DNA of 64,000 bases from an uncultured Flavobacteriaceae bacterium (lineage in GTDB: Bacteria; Bacteroidota; Bacteroidia; Flavobacteriales; Flavobacteriaceae). Every line of letters begins with the position of its first letter. Positions within the stretch are counted from its first letter, which is position 1. Below are positions 1 through 7,997 of the stretch, one piece after another. Position numbers and translations under genes: made by a program. The notes below the pieces were generated by a model. That model was not told the origin of the DNA. It saw nothing but the letters and a program-made list of their open reading frames with translations, and did not search any database. Location: positions 372,001 through 436,000 of the forward strand of contig CANMFO010000003.1 in the NCBI GenBank assembly GCA_947497245.1. Reading direction: 5' to 3'.

Positions 1-135
1 AATAAGATGAGTTTGGAAGCCTTGTTCTTAGGATTGAAATTCATCCATCGGGTGTATATTCCAAAGATAGCGCAAATTGCCGAAAAATGCCGTGTGCTGT
101 TCCCCTTAGGATGTTTTAAAAGGATACAAATTGCG

Positions 136-143
136 TACCTTTA
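136..143 (+). promoter_or_regulatory. -7 box of the Bacteroidota type for the flavin reductase gene
   Basis: TACCTTTA lies 7 bases before the ATG at 151 and fits TAnnTTTG with one mismatch at the last base. It supports the start at 151 over an in-frame upstream extension that lacks family similarity. I see no clear -33 TTG at proper spacing. Confidence 0.35.
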
Positions 144-150
144 TCCTTCG

Positions 151-1032
151 ATGACAAAAATGGTTTCCTTACTTCCGGCCGATATGCCCGTCCCTAAATT
201 GCATGGGTACCTTTTGGGGGCTATCGGGCCCCGGCCCATTGCTTTTGCCAGTACCATGGACGAAAACGGCAGGCCCAACCTGTCGCCCTTTAGCTTCTTC
301 AATGTTTTTAGTGCCAATCCCCCCGTATTGCTTTTCTCTCCGGCAAGAAGGGCACGGAACAACACCACCAAGCATACCTTGGACAACGTGCTGCGGACCA
401 GGGAGGTGGTGATCAATATTGTAAATTTTGATATGGTGCAGCAGATGTCGTTGGCAAGCACGGAATATCCCGAAGGGGAAAACGAATTTAAAAAGGCCGG
501 GCTGGGCATGTTGAAATCGGACCTTGTAAGACCCTATAGGGTGGCAGAATCCCCGGTACATTTTGAATGTAGGGTAAGTAAGGTCGAGGCTTTGGGAAAG
601 AAAGGCGGAGCAGGAAACCTGGTTTTCTCCGAAGTGGTGAAAATGCATATCGATCCGGCTGTTTTGGATGAAAACGGTAACGTGGATCAATTCAAGATCG
701 ATCAAGTGGCCCGTATGGGGGGCAATTGGTACAGTAGGGCCAATAAGGGCCTTTTTCAAGTGCCCAAACCACTTTCCACCCTGGGAATGGGGGTAGATCG
801 AATTCCGGAACACATCCGGCTCAGTAAAACACTCACAGGGAACGATTTGGGCATGTTGGGGACAGTCGAAGCACCCCCCTCCCCAAGGGAGGTGAATGAT
901 TTTGTGGCCTCCGACAAGGAAATACGGACCATTATCCGCAGTGGGGAACGGGAACTATTGGAATTGAAAGCTAAGGAATATTTGAACCGAAACGACGTAC
1001 TTTCCGCCTGGAAGATATTATTGGCCCCATGA
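151..1032 (+). CDS. Flavin reductase family protein (FMN-binding split barrel)
   Basis: The protein (about 293 residues from the ATG at 151) belongs to the flavin reductase/flavoredoxin family, which binds FMN in a split-barrel fold. The N-terminal stretch with GAIGPRPIAFASTMDENG and then NLSPFSFFNVFSANPP is the typical FMN-binding signature of this family. The open frame extends 48 codons further upstream, but that extension resembles nothing and a promoter-like TACCTTTA ends just before 151. A C-terminal extension of about 90 residues after the barrel is predicted helical and charged. The gene overlaps the next one by ATGA, so the two are probably co-transcribed. The physiological substrate is not evident; such proteins reduce flavin or act on small aromatic or quinone substrates. 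Confidence 0.88.
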   Translation: MTKMVSLLPADMPVPKLHGYLLGAIGPRPIAFASTMDENGRPNLSPFSFFNVFSANPPVLLFSPARRARNNTTKHTLDNVLRTREVVINIVNFDMVQQMSLASTEYPEGENEFKKAGLGMLKSDLVRPYRVAESPVHFECRVSKVEALGKKGGAGNLVFSEVVKMHIDPAVLDENGNVDQFKIDQVARMGGNWYSRANKGLFQVPKPLSTLGMGVDRIPEHIRLSKTLTGNDLGMLGTVEAPPSPREVNDFVASDKEIRTIIRSGERELLELKAKEYLNRNDVLSAWKILLAP

Positions 1033-1835
1033 AACGGATACAACTTTTTGAATTTGAAGATTTTAACTGGTTCCCAAACTGGTTGCGCAACTGTATGACC
1101 AAGCTGATCGTGGTACTCCACAAAATGATGGGTATCAGCGAGGTACTGGCCGGGTTGATGGCCAAGGCCCTTAAGGGAAAAAAACTGTCACAAATAGTGG
1201 ATTTGGGCTCCGGATCGGGCGGTGCAATGCCAGAAGTGATGAAAACCTTGCACGAGACCCAAGGGCTGGAACAGGTTTCCCTGATCCTTACGGACCTATA
1301 CCCAAATCCCGATTGTATCAGAAAATTCAACCAGGACACGAACGACAAGATCAGTTATAGCGAAATAGCCATCGATGCCACCGATATCGCCTCGGCTCCG
1401 GAGGGACTCAAAACCATGATCAACAGTTTTCACCATATGCCTCCGGACGCCGCACGAAAAATATTGGAATCCGCTGAAAAAAACCAACAGGCCCTGTTGA
1501 TCTATGAAATGGCGGAAAATAAAATTCCCTTGTTGGTATGGTGGGTGTTGTTGCCGATTTCATTGATAATACTCATGATCATGGTACTGTTTATGACCCC
1601 TTTTGTAAAACCCCTGACCTGGAAGCAAGTTGTCTTTACCTATTTGATTCCCATCATACCCATATGTTATGCCTGGGACGGTCAGGCCTCACTGCCCAGA
1701 ATGTACTCCCTTAAGGATGTGGACCAACTATTGGAAGGGCTGGGCTCGGAACGGTATAAATGGGAAAAGGGGCATGCCTTAAAAAGGAATGGTAAAAAAC
1801 TGGGTACTTTTATACTCGGACTTCCTTCGACCTAG
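1029..1835 (+). CDS. SAM-dependent methyltransferase-like protein with embedded membrane segments
   Basis: The 268-residue product carries the class I SAM-binding glycine loop VDLGSGSGGAMPEV near residues 57-70 and an acidic residue after the second strand (LILTDLYPNP), as expected for a Rossmann-fold methyltransferase. The motif NSFHHMPPDAAR near residue 140 resembles the post-IV region. Unusually, two hydrophobic stretches follow at about residues 165-190 and 198-212, separated by a short loop, so the enzyme is probably membrane-attached. The start overlaps the flavin reductase stop (ATGA), indicating translational coupling. The methyl acceptor is unknown; a hydrophobic substrate such as a lipid or quinone is an inference from the membrane segments and the flavin reductase neighbour. 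Confidence 0.75.
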   Translation: MKRIQLFEFEDFNWFPNWLRNCMTKLIVVLHKMMGISEVLAGLMAKALKGKKLSQIVDLGSGSGGAMPEVMKTLHETQGLEQVSLILTDLYPNPDCIRKFNQDTNDKISYSEIAIDATDIASAPEGLKTMINSFHHMPPDAARKILESAEKNQQALLIYEMAENKIPLLVWWVLLPISLIILMIMVLFMTPFVKPLTWKQVVFTYLIPIIPICYAWDGQASLPRMYSLKDVDQLLEGLGSERYKWEKGHALKRNGKKLGTFILGLPST

Positions 1836-2003
1836 TTTGGGCATGGCCCAGCTATTCAATTTGGGGGAAATGTACATGGATTTTGAAGCAGCGGTACCAT
1901 GGGTCAGCCCTTTCATGATCGGAAGAAGGTAGGGTTTCCGGGCCATCGATTGTTTTGTTTTCGATGAAGCGCTCATCAACTTTTCAACCGCCAATACTAC
2001 CTT

Positions 2004-2672
2004 ATGAAATTGCTCCACACCCTATGTTTGCTGACATTCTTGGCCACTGTGGATGTTCACTCCCAAAATCGGGAGGCCCACCGACAGGAAAACACAAATT
2101 CCTTTATAACCTTGAGCCTTTGGCCCATTGCCGATCCATATGCCCCTAGATTGAGGGTGGGGTATACCGCACACCTAAAGGGGCATTGGAAAGTGGGTTT
2201 GGACGCGGGTTACGGCAATGGTGCCCTGTCCTTTATGGCCAATGAGGAATTCCAAAACGAGTACAAACTTTGGGAGGTACGGCCGGAGGTGCACTACATC
2301 CTCAACCCTAAAAGCAGCACGATCAAATATCTTTCGGCCGAACTTTTTTACATACATCAGACCAATGTATTTCTGAACGGGGATTACACCACCGATGATG
2401 GAAATGACATTGCCTTTGACCAGGCAGACTACCAACGTCAAAAATACGGGATGCACTTTAAGTTCGGCCTTTTCCTGAATATAGGTAAAAACCTTGGCTT
2501 TAATTTTTATGGTGGAGTGGGTTTTCGTATCAGGGACAATCAGTACTCCAATACCATAAATCCAAGGGAGACCGATATTTTTAGGGAATGGTTTGCCCAG
2601 CCCAACGAATTTGAGGGCAGGGATTTCAACTTCAACCCCGCGCTGGGCATAAAGTTCTATTACAAAATATGA
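2004..2672 (+). CDS. Outer-membrane beta-barrel protein (DUF3575-like), hypothetical
   Basis: The 222-residue protein starts with a signal peptide (MKLLHTLCLLTFLATVDVHS, cleavage probably before QN). The rest shows alternating hydrophobic/polar strands rich in aromatic residues and glycine, for example LRVGYTAHLKGHWKVGLDAGY, and ends with FNPALGIKFYYKI, a short terminal beta-strand typical of outer-membrane barrels. It is similar in style to DUF3575 small barrel proteins. No ligand can be inferred. It follows the methyltransferase on the same strand after 168 bases and may have its own promoter. Confidence 0.62.
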   Translation: MKLLHTLCLLTFLATVDVHSQNREAHRQENTNSFITLSLWPIADPYAPRLRVGYTAHLKGHWKVGLDAGYGNGALSFMANEEFQNEYKLWEVRPEVHYILNPKSSTIKYLSAELFYIHQTNVFLNGDYTTDDGNDIAFDQADYQRQKYGMHFKFGLFLNIGKNLGFNFYGGVGFRIRDNQYSNTINPRETDIFREWFAQPNEFEGRDFNFNPALGIKFYYKI

Positions 2673-2777
2673 AGGGGATATCTATTTGATAACTTGCCTT
2701 GGTTTTGTTAGGTGTATTATGGTAATAAGCTTATTTTTATTGACTTTAAAATTTTAGTAGCCATATAATTCACAGTC

Positions 2778-3155
2778 ATGGAAATAGAAGGAAAGATTAA
2801 ATTGGTCGGAGAGACCCAAACGTTTGGAAGCAACGGATTTAGAAAGAGGGAAGTGGTCATTACCACCGAAGAGCAGTACCCACAGCATATCATGGTCGAG
2901 TTTGTTCAGGACAAAACGGAATTGTTGAACAATTTCAGCATAGGACAGGCCGTAAAAATCAGTATCAACCTTAGGGGCCGTGAATGGACCAACCCCCAGG
3001 GCGAGGTAAAGTATTTTAACTCCATTCAAGGATGGCGTATAGAAAGCCTGCAGCCCGAGCAAGGGGCTGGCGAAATACCACCGGCACCTCCAACGGAGGC
3101 CTTCGAACCCGCCGATAACCTCAATGAGGAAGACCACGACGATTTGCCATTTTAA
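2778..3155 (+). CDS. DUF3127 domain protein (single-strand-binding-like fold)
   Basis: The 125-residue protein matches the DUF3127 family: MEIEGKIKLVGETQTFG, then FRKREVVITTEEQYPQHI and VKISINLRGREW, which together resemble an OB-fold of the SSB type. The C-terminal third is acidic and proline rich and ends in an acidic tail (EEDHDDLPF). That tip strongly resembles the acidic DxPF protein-interaction tail of bacterial SSB, so a role in single-stranded DNA or RNA transactions is plausible but not established. A perfect terminator follows 47 bases downstream. Confidence 0.8.
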   Translation: MEIEGKIKLVGETQTFGSNGFRKREVVITTEEQYPQHIMVEFVQDKTELLNNFSIGQAVKISINLRGREWTNPQGEVKYFNSIQGWRIESLQPEQGAGEIPPAPPTEAFEPADNLNEEDHDDLPF

Positions 3156-3201
3156 AAGGTCTTTTCCAGGCCGCTGTTCCGGCCTGCCCCAACATATTTT
3201 T

Positions 3202-3230
3202 GACCCCGACCCCAGTGTCGGGGTCTTTTT
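3202..3230 (+). terminator. Rho-independent terminator after the DUF3127 gene
   Basis: A perfect 9-bp stem, GACCCCGAC (3202-3210) and GTCGGGGTC (3217-3225), encloses a 6-base loop and is followed directly by TTTTT. It ends the DUF3127 transcript and separates it from aat. Confidence 0.92.
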
Positions 3231-3269
3231 GTCAACTGTGTTCCCGTATGCCTGGTTCCCCTTTTTCCG

Positions 3270-3277
3270 TATCTTTA
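3270..3277 (+). promoter_or_regulatory. -7 box upstream of aat
   Basis: TATCTTTA matches TAnnTTTG except at the last base and lies about 45 bases before the ATG at 3322. It is only about 17 bases before the alternative TTG at 3295, which makes the later ATG the better start. Confidence 0.4.
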
Positions 3278-3321
3278 AATGAAAAGCTCCCGTTTTGAAA
3301 AAAGATACAGGATATCACCCG

Positions 3322-3966
3322 ATGTTCTTCCTTGGTGAATCATTGGAATTCCCACCGGTGGAAAATGCCAATGCCGAAGGACTTTTGGCAGTGGGCGGGG
3401 ACTTATCGTCGGCCCGATTGCTATTGGCCTACGAAAATGGGATTTTTCCTTGGTTCAACGAGGATTCACTAATTCTTTGGTGGAGTCCCGATCCCAGAAT
3501 GGTCCTTTTTCCAAAAGACGTGAAAATATCCAAAAGTATGCGCAAAGTGCTAAAAAGCGCCTCCTTTCGTTTGACCAAAAACCATTGTTTTGAAAGGGTG
3601 CTAGACCAATGTGCCAACATAAAAAGGGAGGGACAACAGGGCACTTGGATCACAAAGGAGATGAAACATGCCTATGTGGCCCTGCACAAAAAGGGTTTTG
3701 CCCAGTCCTATGAAGTATGGGAAGGCGATAATTTGGTTGGCGGATTGTACGGGATCGACCTGGGTCATGTATTTTGTGGGGAGAGCATGTTCAGTACAGC
3801 GGACAATGCTTCCAAATTTGCTTTTATCGAGTTGGTCCGGGAACTCGATCGGAAAAACTATAAACTTATCGATTGCCAACTGTACACCGAGCATTTGGCC
3901 AGCCTGGGGGCCATTGAAATACCCCGGACCGACTTTATCGAAATCTTAAGGGAAAAACAGCGATGA
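3322..3966 (+). CDS. aat: Leucyl/phenylalanyl-tRNA--protein transferase
   Basis: Aat transfers Leu or Phe from aminoacyl-tRNA to N-terminal Lys or Arg of proteins, creating N-degrons for ClpAP/ClpS. The family signature is clear: FPPVENANAEGLLAVGGDLS near the start, then YENGIFPWF, LWWSPDPRMVL, TWITKEMKHAYVALHKKGFAQSYEVW in outline, GGLYGIDLG, and FCGESMFS. Length (214 residues from the ATG at 3322) is normal. The open frame begins 9 codons earlier at a TTG (3295), but the family normally begins at the MFFL-type start and the promoter spacing favours 3322. Confidence 0.95.
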   Translation: MFFLGESLEFPPVENANAEGLLAVGGDLSSARLLLAYENGIFPWFNEDSLILWWSPDPRMVLFPKDVKISKSMRKVLKSASFRLTKNHCFERVLDQCANIKREGQQGTWITKEMKHAYVALHKKGFAQSYEVWEGDNLVGGLYGIDLGHVFCGESMFSTADNASKFAFIELVRELDRKNYKLIDCQLYTEHLASLGAIEIPRTDFIEILREKQR

Positions 3967-4134
3967 AATTCGTAAGAACAAGGTCTTTCGCCCCGTCCTC
4001 CTCCTGAAGCACCATGTGCGATTTTTAGCCCTGCCCCCTTTTTGTGAACGAACAAGGCCACCATTCCCCTTGGCGGGTAAAATCGTTTTGGGAAAAGGCC
4101 CCCGGCCACAAATAAAGGTCGGGCGCGCCGCTAG

Positions 4135-4716
4135 CTAATACAGTACATGGTCATAGTTTGGGGGTGGTGATTTCCGGATGTTCCTGAAATTCCCCTCGGC
4201 ATCAAAAAGAAGTTCGTAGCGCTCATGACCCCTCGTTTTCTTTCCTGAAACCATCAACGCATAGTTGATCGAGGGCAGCAAAAGGTTTTGGAACGCGTTT
4301 TTTAGCGTCTGTTCTTGCGATTCGCTCCCGATAACGGGGTACTGTTGCCGCATTTTGCGAACCCTTACCTTCTTGAAGGTTCGGGTCAGGTAATTTTGGA
4401 TGTGTTGCCAACTTGCATCGGGCAAGTCCACTTGTTTGACATCGATTTCTATTTCCTTTAATGTACCTTCCGCATTGAACGCCACCCCGTATCGGAGTCG
4501 GTCTCTTTTGAATTGGACCTCGTAGGTGATTCCGGTGCTGTCCATTTCCTTGTAATAACGGATTTTTCGCGCCTCTTCCAACTCTCCGGAAATAGTCTGC
4601 AGCGCTTTTTGGGGAAACTGCTTTTTGAGGATACGGAACGCGCGCTCATACTTGACCTGGGCCGTTCCCTGAACAACCATGGTACAGCAGAGAACCAAGA
4701 TCAAACTATACTTCAT
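4135..4716 (-). CDS. Small secreted protein, PepSY-like, hypothetical
   Basis: From the ATG at 4716 the product is 193 residues with a signal peptide (MKYSLILVLCCTMVVQGTAQ, cleavage near GTAQ/V). The mature part contains two similar segments, each with charged helices followed by strands (for example YEVQFKRDRLRYGVAFNAEG and YELLFDAEGNFRNI), a pattern like PepSY or BamE-type periplasmic inhibitor domains. No catalytic motif is visible. It lies directly downstream of tag, and its start overlaps the tag stop by 11 bases, so it is probably the second gene of that transcript. An alternative in-frame ATG at 4740 lies inside tag and would place extra residues before the signal peptide, so it is less likely. 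Confidence 0.6.
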   Translation of the reverse strand: MKYSLILVLCCTMVVQGTAQVKYERAFRILKKQFPQKALQTISGELEEARKIRYYKEMDSTGITYEVQFKRDRLRYGVAFNAEGTLKEIEIDVKQVDLPDASWQHIQNYLTRTFKKVRVRKMRQQYPVIGSESQEQTLKNAFQNLLLPSINYALMVSGKKTRGHERYELLFDAEGNFRNIRKSPPPNYDHVLY

Positions 4717-5269
4717 CGTATCTGAAACAATTGACCTCATGGTCGTTTACCATTCCCGTCGCCTGCATATGGGCGTAAACCACCGTGCTGCCCACAAATT
4801 TAAACCCCCGTTTCTTCAGGTCTTTGCTCAGGGCATCGGATATGGCGGAGGTGGCGGGGGCCTCCTTGTAGTTTTCGAGGGAATTTTTCACGGGACTTCC
4901 ATCGACAAACCCCCAGATGTAGGTGCTAAAGCTGCCAAACTCCCCCTGGATCTTCATAAATTGTTGGGCATTGGTGATGGTGGCATGTATCTTCAGTTTG
5001 TTTCTGACGATACCTGGGTCCTGTAGGAGCGCATCGATTTTTGACTGATCGTACCGCGCAATTTTTTTATAATCGAAATGATCGAATGCCTTTCTAAAAT
5101 TTTCCCGTTTTCGGAGGATGGTGATCCAGCTCAGCCCGGCCTGAAAGGTCTCTAGGATCAAAAATTCAAACAGGGTCGCATCGTCCCTTACCGGAACGCC
5201 CCATTCCAAATCGTGGTAGGCCTCGTACAGGTCGTCGCCCTTGCACCAACCGCATCTGTGTTTCCCCAT
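4706..5269 (-). CDS. tag: DNA-3-methyladenine glycosylase I
   Basis: Tag removes 3-methyladenine from alkylated DNA. The 187-residue product begins MGKHRCGWCKGDDLYEAYHD, which holds the N-terminal zinc-binding Cys and His of the family, then EWGVPVRDD and FQAGLSWITILRKRENFR. The C-terminal end HMQATGMVNDHEVNCFRY supplies the second His/Cys pair. The open frame continues upstream for 83 codons but only the start at 5269 fits family length. A secreted-protein gene overlaps its 3' end. Another alkylation-related gene, an alkyltransferase-like protein, lies elsewhere in the window (47829). Confidence 0.95.
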   Translation of the reverse strand: MGKHRCGWCKGDDLYEAYHDLEWGVPVRDDATLFEFLILETFQAGLSWITILRKRENFRKAFDHFDYKKIARYDQSKIDALLQDPGIVRNKLKIHATITNAQQFMKIQGEFGSFSTYIWGFVDGSPVKNSLENYKEAPATSAISDALSKDLKKRGFKFVGSTVVYAHMQATGMVNDHEVNCFRYDEV

Positions 5270-5511
5270 GGAATTGAATATGGAATTAAAGATAGCCCAA
5301 AAATTGAAAAATAGAGGAAAATATCTTGGCCAAAGACCTAAACTTTTGCCATGATGTGGGCTGGTATCACAGGCGATGCTTTTTAGATTCTGCGAGTGCG
5401 ACCACCATTGCACGGAACGTTTCCCGAAAGCACCGACCATGTTTTCCCTGGATAAACTAGCAAAGTGTGGTCCTGGCATGATCGGTGCACAGAGAACATT
5501 AACACTAAACA

Positions 5512-5525
5512 TGTTCAATTGAACA
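5512..5525. repeat. 14-base perfect palindrome, possible operator
   Basis: TGTTCAATTGAACA is a perfect even palindrome about 40 bases upstream of the AGTAnTACT pair and 120 bases before the TetR start codon. It may bind a different dimeric regulator. The assignment rests on symmetry alone. Confidence 0.4.
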
Positions 5526-5553
5526 GCTCAAATTTAGGGTCGAAGCACGTCAA

Positions 5554-5612
5554 AATAGTATTACTTTCGTTAAATGTTAGTTAAACTATTGAATTATGAT
5601 AGTAATACTATT
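5554..5612. promoter_or_regulatory. Paired inverted repeats, candidate TetR operators
   Basis: AATAGTATTACT (5554-5565) and its exact reverse complement AGTAATACTATT (5601-5612) form a perfect 12-bp inverted repeat with a 35-base spacer. Each arm is itself built on the odd palindrome AGTA-n-TACT, and the second extends to ATAGTA-A-TACTAT (5599-5611). The two centres (5561 and 5605) are 44 bases apart, close to four helical turns. The first copy overlaps a -7-like box, so binding there would block transcription of the TetR-ABC-HlyD-TolC operon that begins at 5645. Confidence 0.6.
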
Positions 5613-5644
5613 AATTTTGAACCCGAAAACAAAACACAAAAAAT

Positions 5645-6322
5645 ATGGAACGTCTACTGCAATCCGTAAAAATTTCTATCAACGAGAACATCTATGTAAA
5701 AGATCCCGAGTCGTCCAATTTGGGAAAACGCATCGTGGAGGAGAGCATTTTGATGATTCATGATATGGGTTTTGAAAGTTTTACCTTTAAGAAACTGGGA
5801 ATGCAGATCGGGTCCAACGAAAGTTCCATTTACCGTTATTTTGAGAACAAGCATAAGCTATTGCTCTACCTGACCTCTTGGTATTGGGGATGGCTGGAAT
5901 ATCAATTGGTATTCTCGACCAACAGTATTGCCGCTCCTTCCAAAAAATTGGGAAAGGCCATTGAAATAGTTACCAAGACCACACAGAAAGATTCCGCTTT
6001 TTCGCATATCAACGAGGTGGTTTTGAACAAGATCGTGATCAACGAGTATTCCAAGTCGTACTTGACCAAAGAGGTCGACCAGGAAAACAAGGAGGGGTAT
6101 TTCACTATTTACAAAAGGCTGGTCGATCGGATCAGCGAAATGATCCGGGAGGTGGATGAAGATTATCCCTATCCCTCCAGCCTGTCCAGCACCATTCTGG
6201 AGGGCTCGCTGCACCAACATTTTCTGAAAGATCATTTCACATCGTTGACCGATTGTCGCAAGGCCAACGATCCTTCCCAATATTTTACACACTTGGTTTT
6301 CAACTTGCTTAGGGAAAAATAA
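5645..6322 (+). CDS. TetR/AcrR family transcriptional regulator
   Basis: The 225-residue protein has an N-terminal TetR-type helix-turn-helix at about residues 22-72: GKRIVEESILMIHDMGFESF, FTFKKLGMQIGSNESSIYRY, then YFENKHKLLLYL. The C-terminal ligand domain is not like any class I know. The start lies 33 bases after the second candidate operator. The gene is followed after a single base by the ABC transporter gene, so the regulator probably controls its own operon, as is usual for TetR proteins with efflux genes. The inducer is unknown. Confidence 0.88.
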   Translation: MERLLQSVKISINENIYVKDPESSNLGKRIVEESILMIHDMGFESFTFKKLGMQIGSNESSIYRYFENKHKLLLYLTSWYWGWLEYQLVFSTNSIAAPSKKLGKAIEIVTKTTQKDSAFSHINEVVLNKIVINEYSKSYLTKEVDQENKEGYFTIYKRLVDRISEMIREVDEDYPYPSSLSSTILEGSLHQHFLKDHFTSLTDCRKANDPSQYFTHLVFNLLREK

Positions 6323-6323
6323 T

Positions 6324-7991
6324 ATGGCAAAAACGGTAATGACCGCTTGGCAAAGGCTGGTCGGTCTTTTAAAACTGGACAAAAAGGACGTATTTCAGGT
6401 TTTTTATTACGCCATTTTTGCCGGTCTGGTGAACCTCTCGCTTCCCTTGGGCATACAGGCCATTGTCAATTTGATACAAGGGGCCCAGGTCAGTACGTCC
6501 TGGATTGTTTTGGTGACCTTGGTCACCCTGGGTGTGGCCTTTGTTGGAATCCTACAGCTGATGCAGATCCGAATCATAGAGAACTTACAGCAGAAAATTT
6601 TTACAAGGGCCTCCTTTGAATTTGCCTATCGTTTCCCAAAGATTAAAATGAGCGAGCTTCGGAACTATTACCCCCCCGAGCTTGCCAATAGGTTTTTCGA
6701 TACCCTCACCGTACAAAAAGGGTTGGCCAAGATACTCGTCGATTTTCCCGCGGCCCTGCTGCAGATTATTTTTGGCCTGATGCTGCTCTCCTTTTATCAC
6801 CCGTTCTTCATTATTTATGGAATTCTACTGTTGCTGTTGGTTTATATTGTATTCAAATTTACCGCACAGCGCGGATTGGAGACCAGCTTGGACGAATCCA
6901 GGAACAAGTACAGGGTGGCGCATTGGATCCAAGAAGTGGCGCGGTCCATTGTTGGGTTTAAACTATCCGGCAGGACCACCCATGCCATGGACAAAAACGA
7001 TACACTGGTTGCGGATTATCTGGGTGCCAGGGAAAGCCACTTTAAAGTGCTGGTGGTTCAGTTTGTCCAAATGATCGGGTTTAAGGTGTTGGTCACAGCG
7101 GGATTATTGCTCATTGGGGGACTTTTGGTGCTCAATCAGGAAATGAACATAGGCCAGTTTGTTGCAGCCGAACTCATTATTCTCTTGATCATTGGATCCG
7201 TGGAAAAGTTGATCCTTGGCCTGGAATCCGTCTACGATGTGCTCACCTCTTTGGAAAAATTGGGGCAAGTGGTCGACAAGGAATTGGAACCCCAGGAAGG
7301 CGAACGTCCATTCAAGGAAGGGGAAGGTTTTACCTTGGAACTGGATCAGGTGGGATATCAGGTACCGGGAAGTACCAAAAAGATCCTCAGTGATATTTCT
7401 CTGCGCATAACCCCCAGCTGTAAAATTTTGGTGCAAGGCCCCAGTGGTTCCGGAAAGTCTACCCTCTTGCGCCTCATTGCCGGAATCCTTGAGCCGACCG
7501 TCGGGAATATTTATGTCAACGATGTATCGCTCCAGGGACTTAATCTGAACGAATACAGGTCTTATCTGGGACAATCCTTGACGGAAGAGTACCCCTTTGA
7601 AGGTACTTTGGAAGACAATATCACCTTCGGGGACCCTGCCGTGACGGGTAAGGAGATCTATTGGGCCTTGGAGAAAACAGGTCTTACCCAGTTTGTGAAA
7701 TCACAGGAGCAAGGACTAAAAACGGTACTTTACCCGGAAGGGAAGCAGATACCGTATACCGTATCGAGGAAGATTGTTCTGGCCAGGAGCATTATCAGAA
7801 GGCCCAAACTTCTGGTACTTATAGATCCATTGGACCAATTCGATGAAAGGGAAGCAAAGAAAATTATGGCATTTCTGACAGACCCTTCCAACGGATGGGC
7901 ATTGCTGGTGGTCAGTCAAAACCCCAGATGGATGGATGGGTGCAGTCGGATCATAACGATGAAAGAGGGCAGGATTATCGAAGAAAAATAG
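6324..7991 (+). CDS. ABC exporter-type protein (membrane plus nucleotide-binding domain) with degenerate catalytic motifs
   Basis: The 555-residue half-transporter has about six membrane segments (residues 28-300) and a C-terminal nucleotide-binding domain (about 335-555). Walker A is intact (GPSGSGKST, about 372-380). The remaining motifs are changed. The Q-loop reads LTEEYPFEG, with Thr for Gln. The signature reads IPYTVSRKIVLAR in place of LSGGQ. Walker B reads KLLVLIDPLDQFD, with Ile for the Asp and Asp for the catalytic Glu. The H-loop reads VVSQNP, with Gln (532) for His. The MsbA-type protein at 51316-53052 has all canonical residues, so the contrast is real. With the HlyD and TolC genes downstream it forms a type I secretion-like tripartite exporter. 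It may hydrolyse ATP poorly, act as a nucleotide-gated scaffold, or need a partner subunit encoded elsewhere. Confidence 0.85.
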   Translation: MAKTVMTAWQRLVGLLKLDKKDVFQVFYYAIFAGLVNLSLPLGIQAIVNLIQGAQVSTSWIVLVTLVTLGVAFVGILQLMQIRIIENLQQKIFTRASFEFAYRFPKIKMSELRNYYPPELANRFFDTLTVQKGLAKILVDFPAALLQIIFGLMLLSFYHPFFIIYGILLLLLVYIVFKFTAQRGLETSLDESRNKYRVAHWIQEVARSIVGFKLSGRTTHAMDKNDTLVADYLGARESHFKVLVVQFVQMIGFKVLVTAGLLLIGGLLVLNQEMNIGQFVAAELIILLIIGSVEKLILGLESVYDVLTSLEKLGQVVDKELEPQEGERPFKEGEGFTLELDQVGYQVPGSTKKILSDISLRITPSCKILVQGPSGSGKSTLLRLIAGILEPTVGNIYVNDVSLQGLNLNEYRSYLGQSLTEEYPFEGTLEDNITFGDPAVTGKEIYWALEKTGLTQFVKSQEQGLKTVLYPEGKQIPYTVSRKIVLARSIIRRPKLLVLIDPLDQFDEREAKKIMAFLTDPSNGWALLVVSQNPRWMDGCSRIITMKEGRIIEEK

Positions 7992-7997
7992 AAACGG

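Larger units (their letters stand above)
5270..5644. promoter_or_regulatory. Divergent intergenic control region between tag and the TetR operon
   Basis: This 375-base, AT-rich stretch has no supported gene. It holds a 14-base perfect palindrome (5512-5525), two matching odd palindromes of the AGTAnTACT type (5557-5565 and 5599-5611), and a -7-like TACTTTCG at 5562-5569 that overlaps the first palindrome. The region upstream of tag itself shows no obvious box. Confidence 0.55.

Noticed and set aside
1779-2018. 79-codon minus-strand frame between the methyltransferase and barrel genes
   Set aside because: It overlaps both neighbours and looks like no known protein; composition is that of a shadow frame.
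2740-2769. TTGACT-N18-TATAAT, a near sigma70 consensus, just upstream of the DUF3127 gene
   Set aside because: In Bacteroidota the housekeeping sigma factor uses TTG/TAnnTTTG sites, and the -10 would leave almost no leader before the ATG at 2778. In AT-rich intergenic DNA this match can arise by chance.
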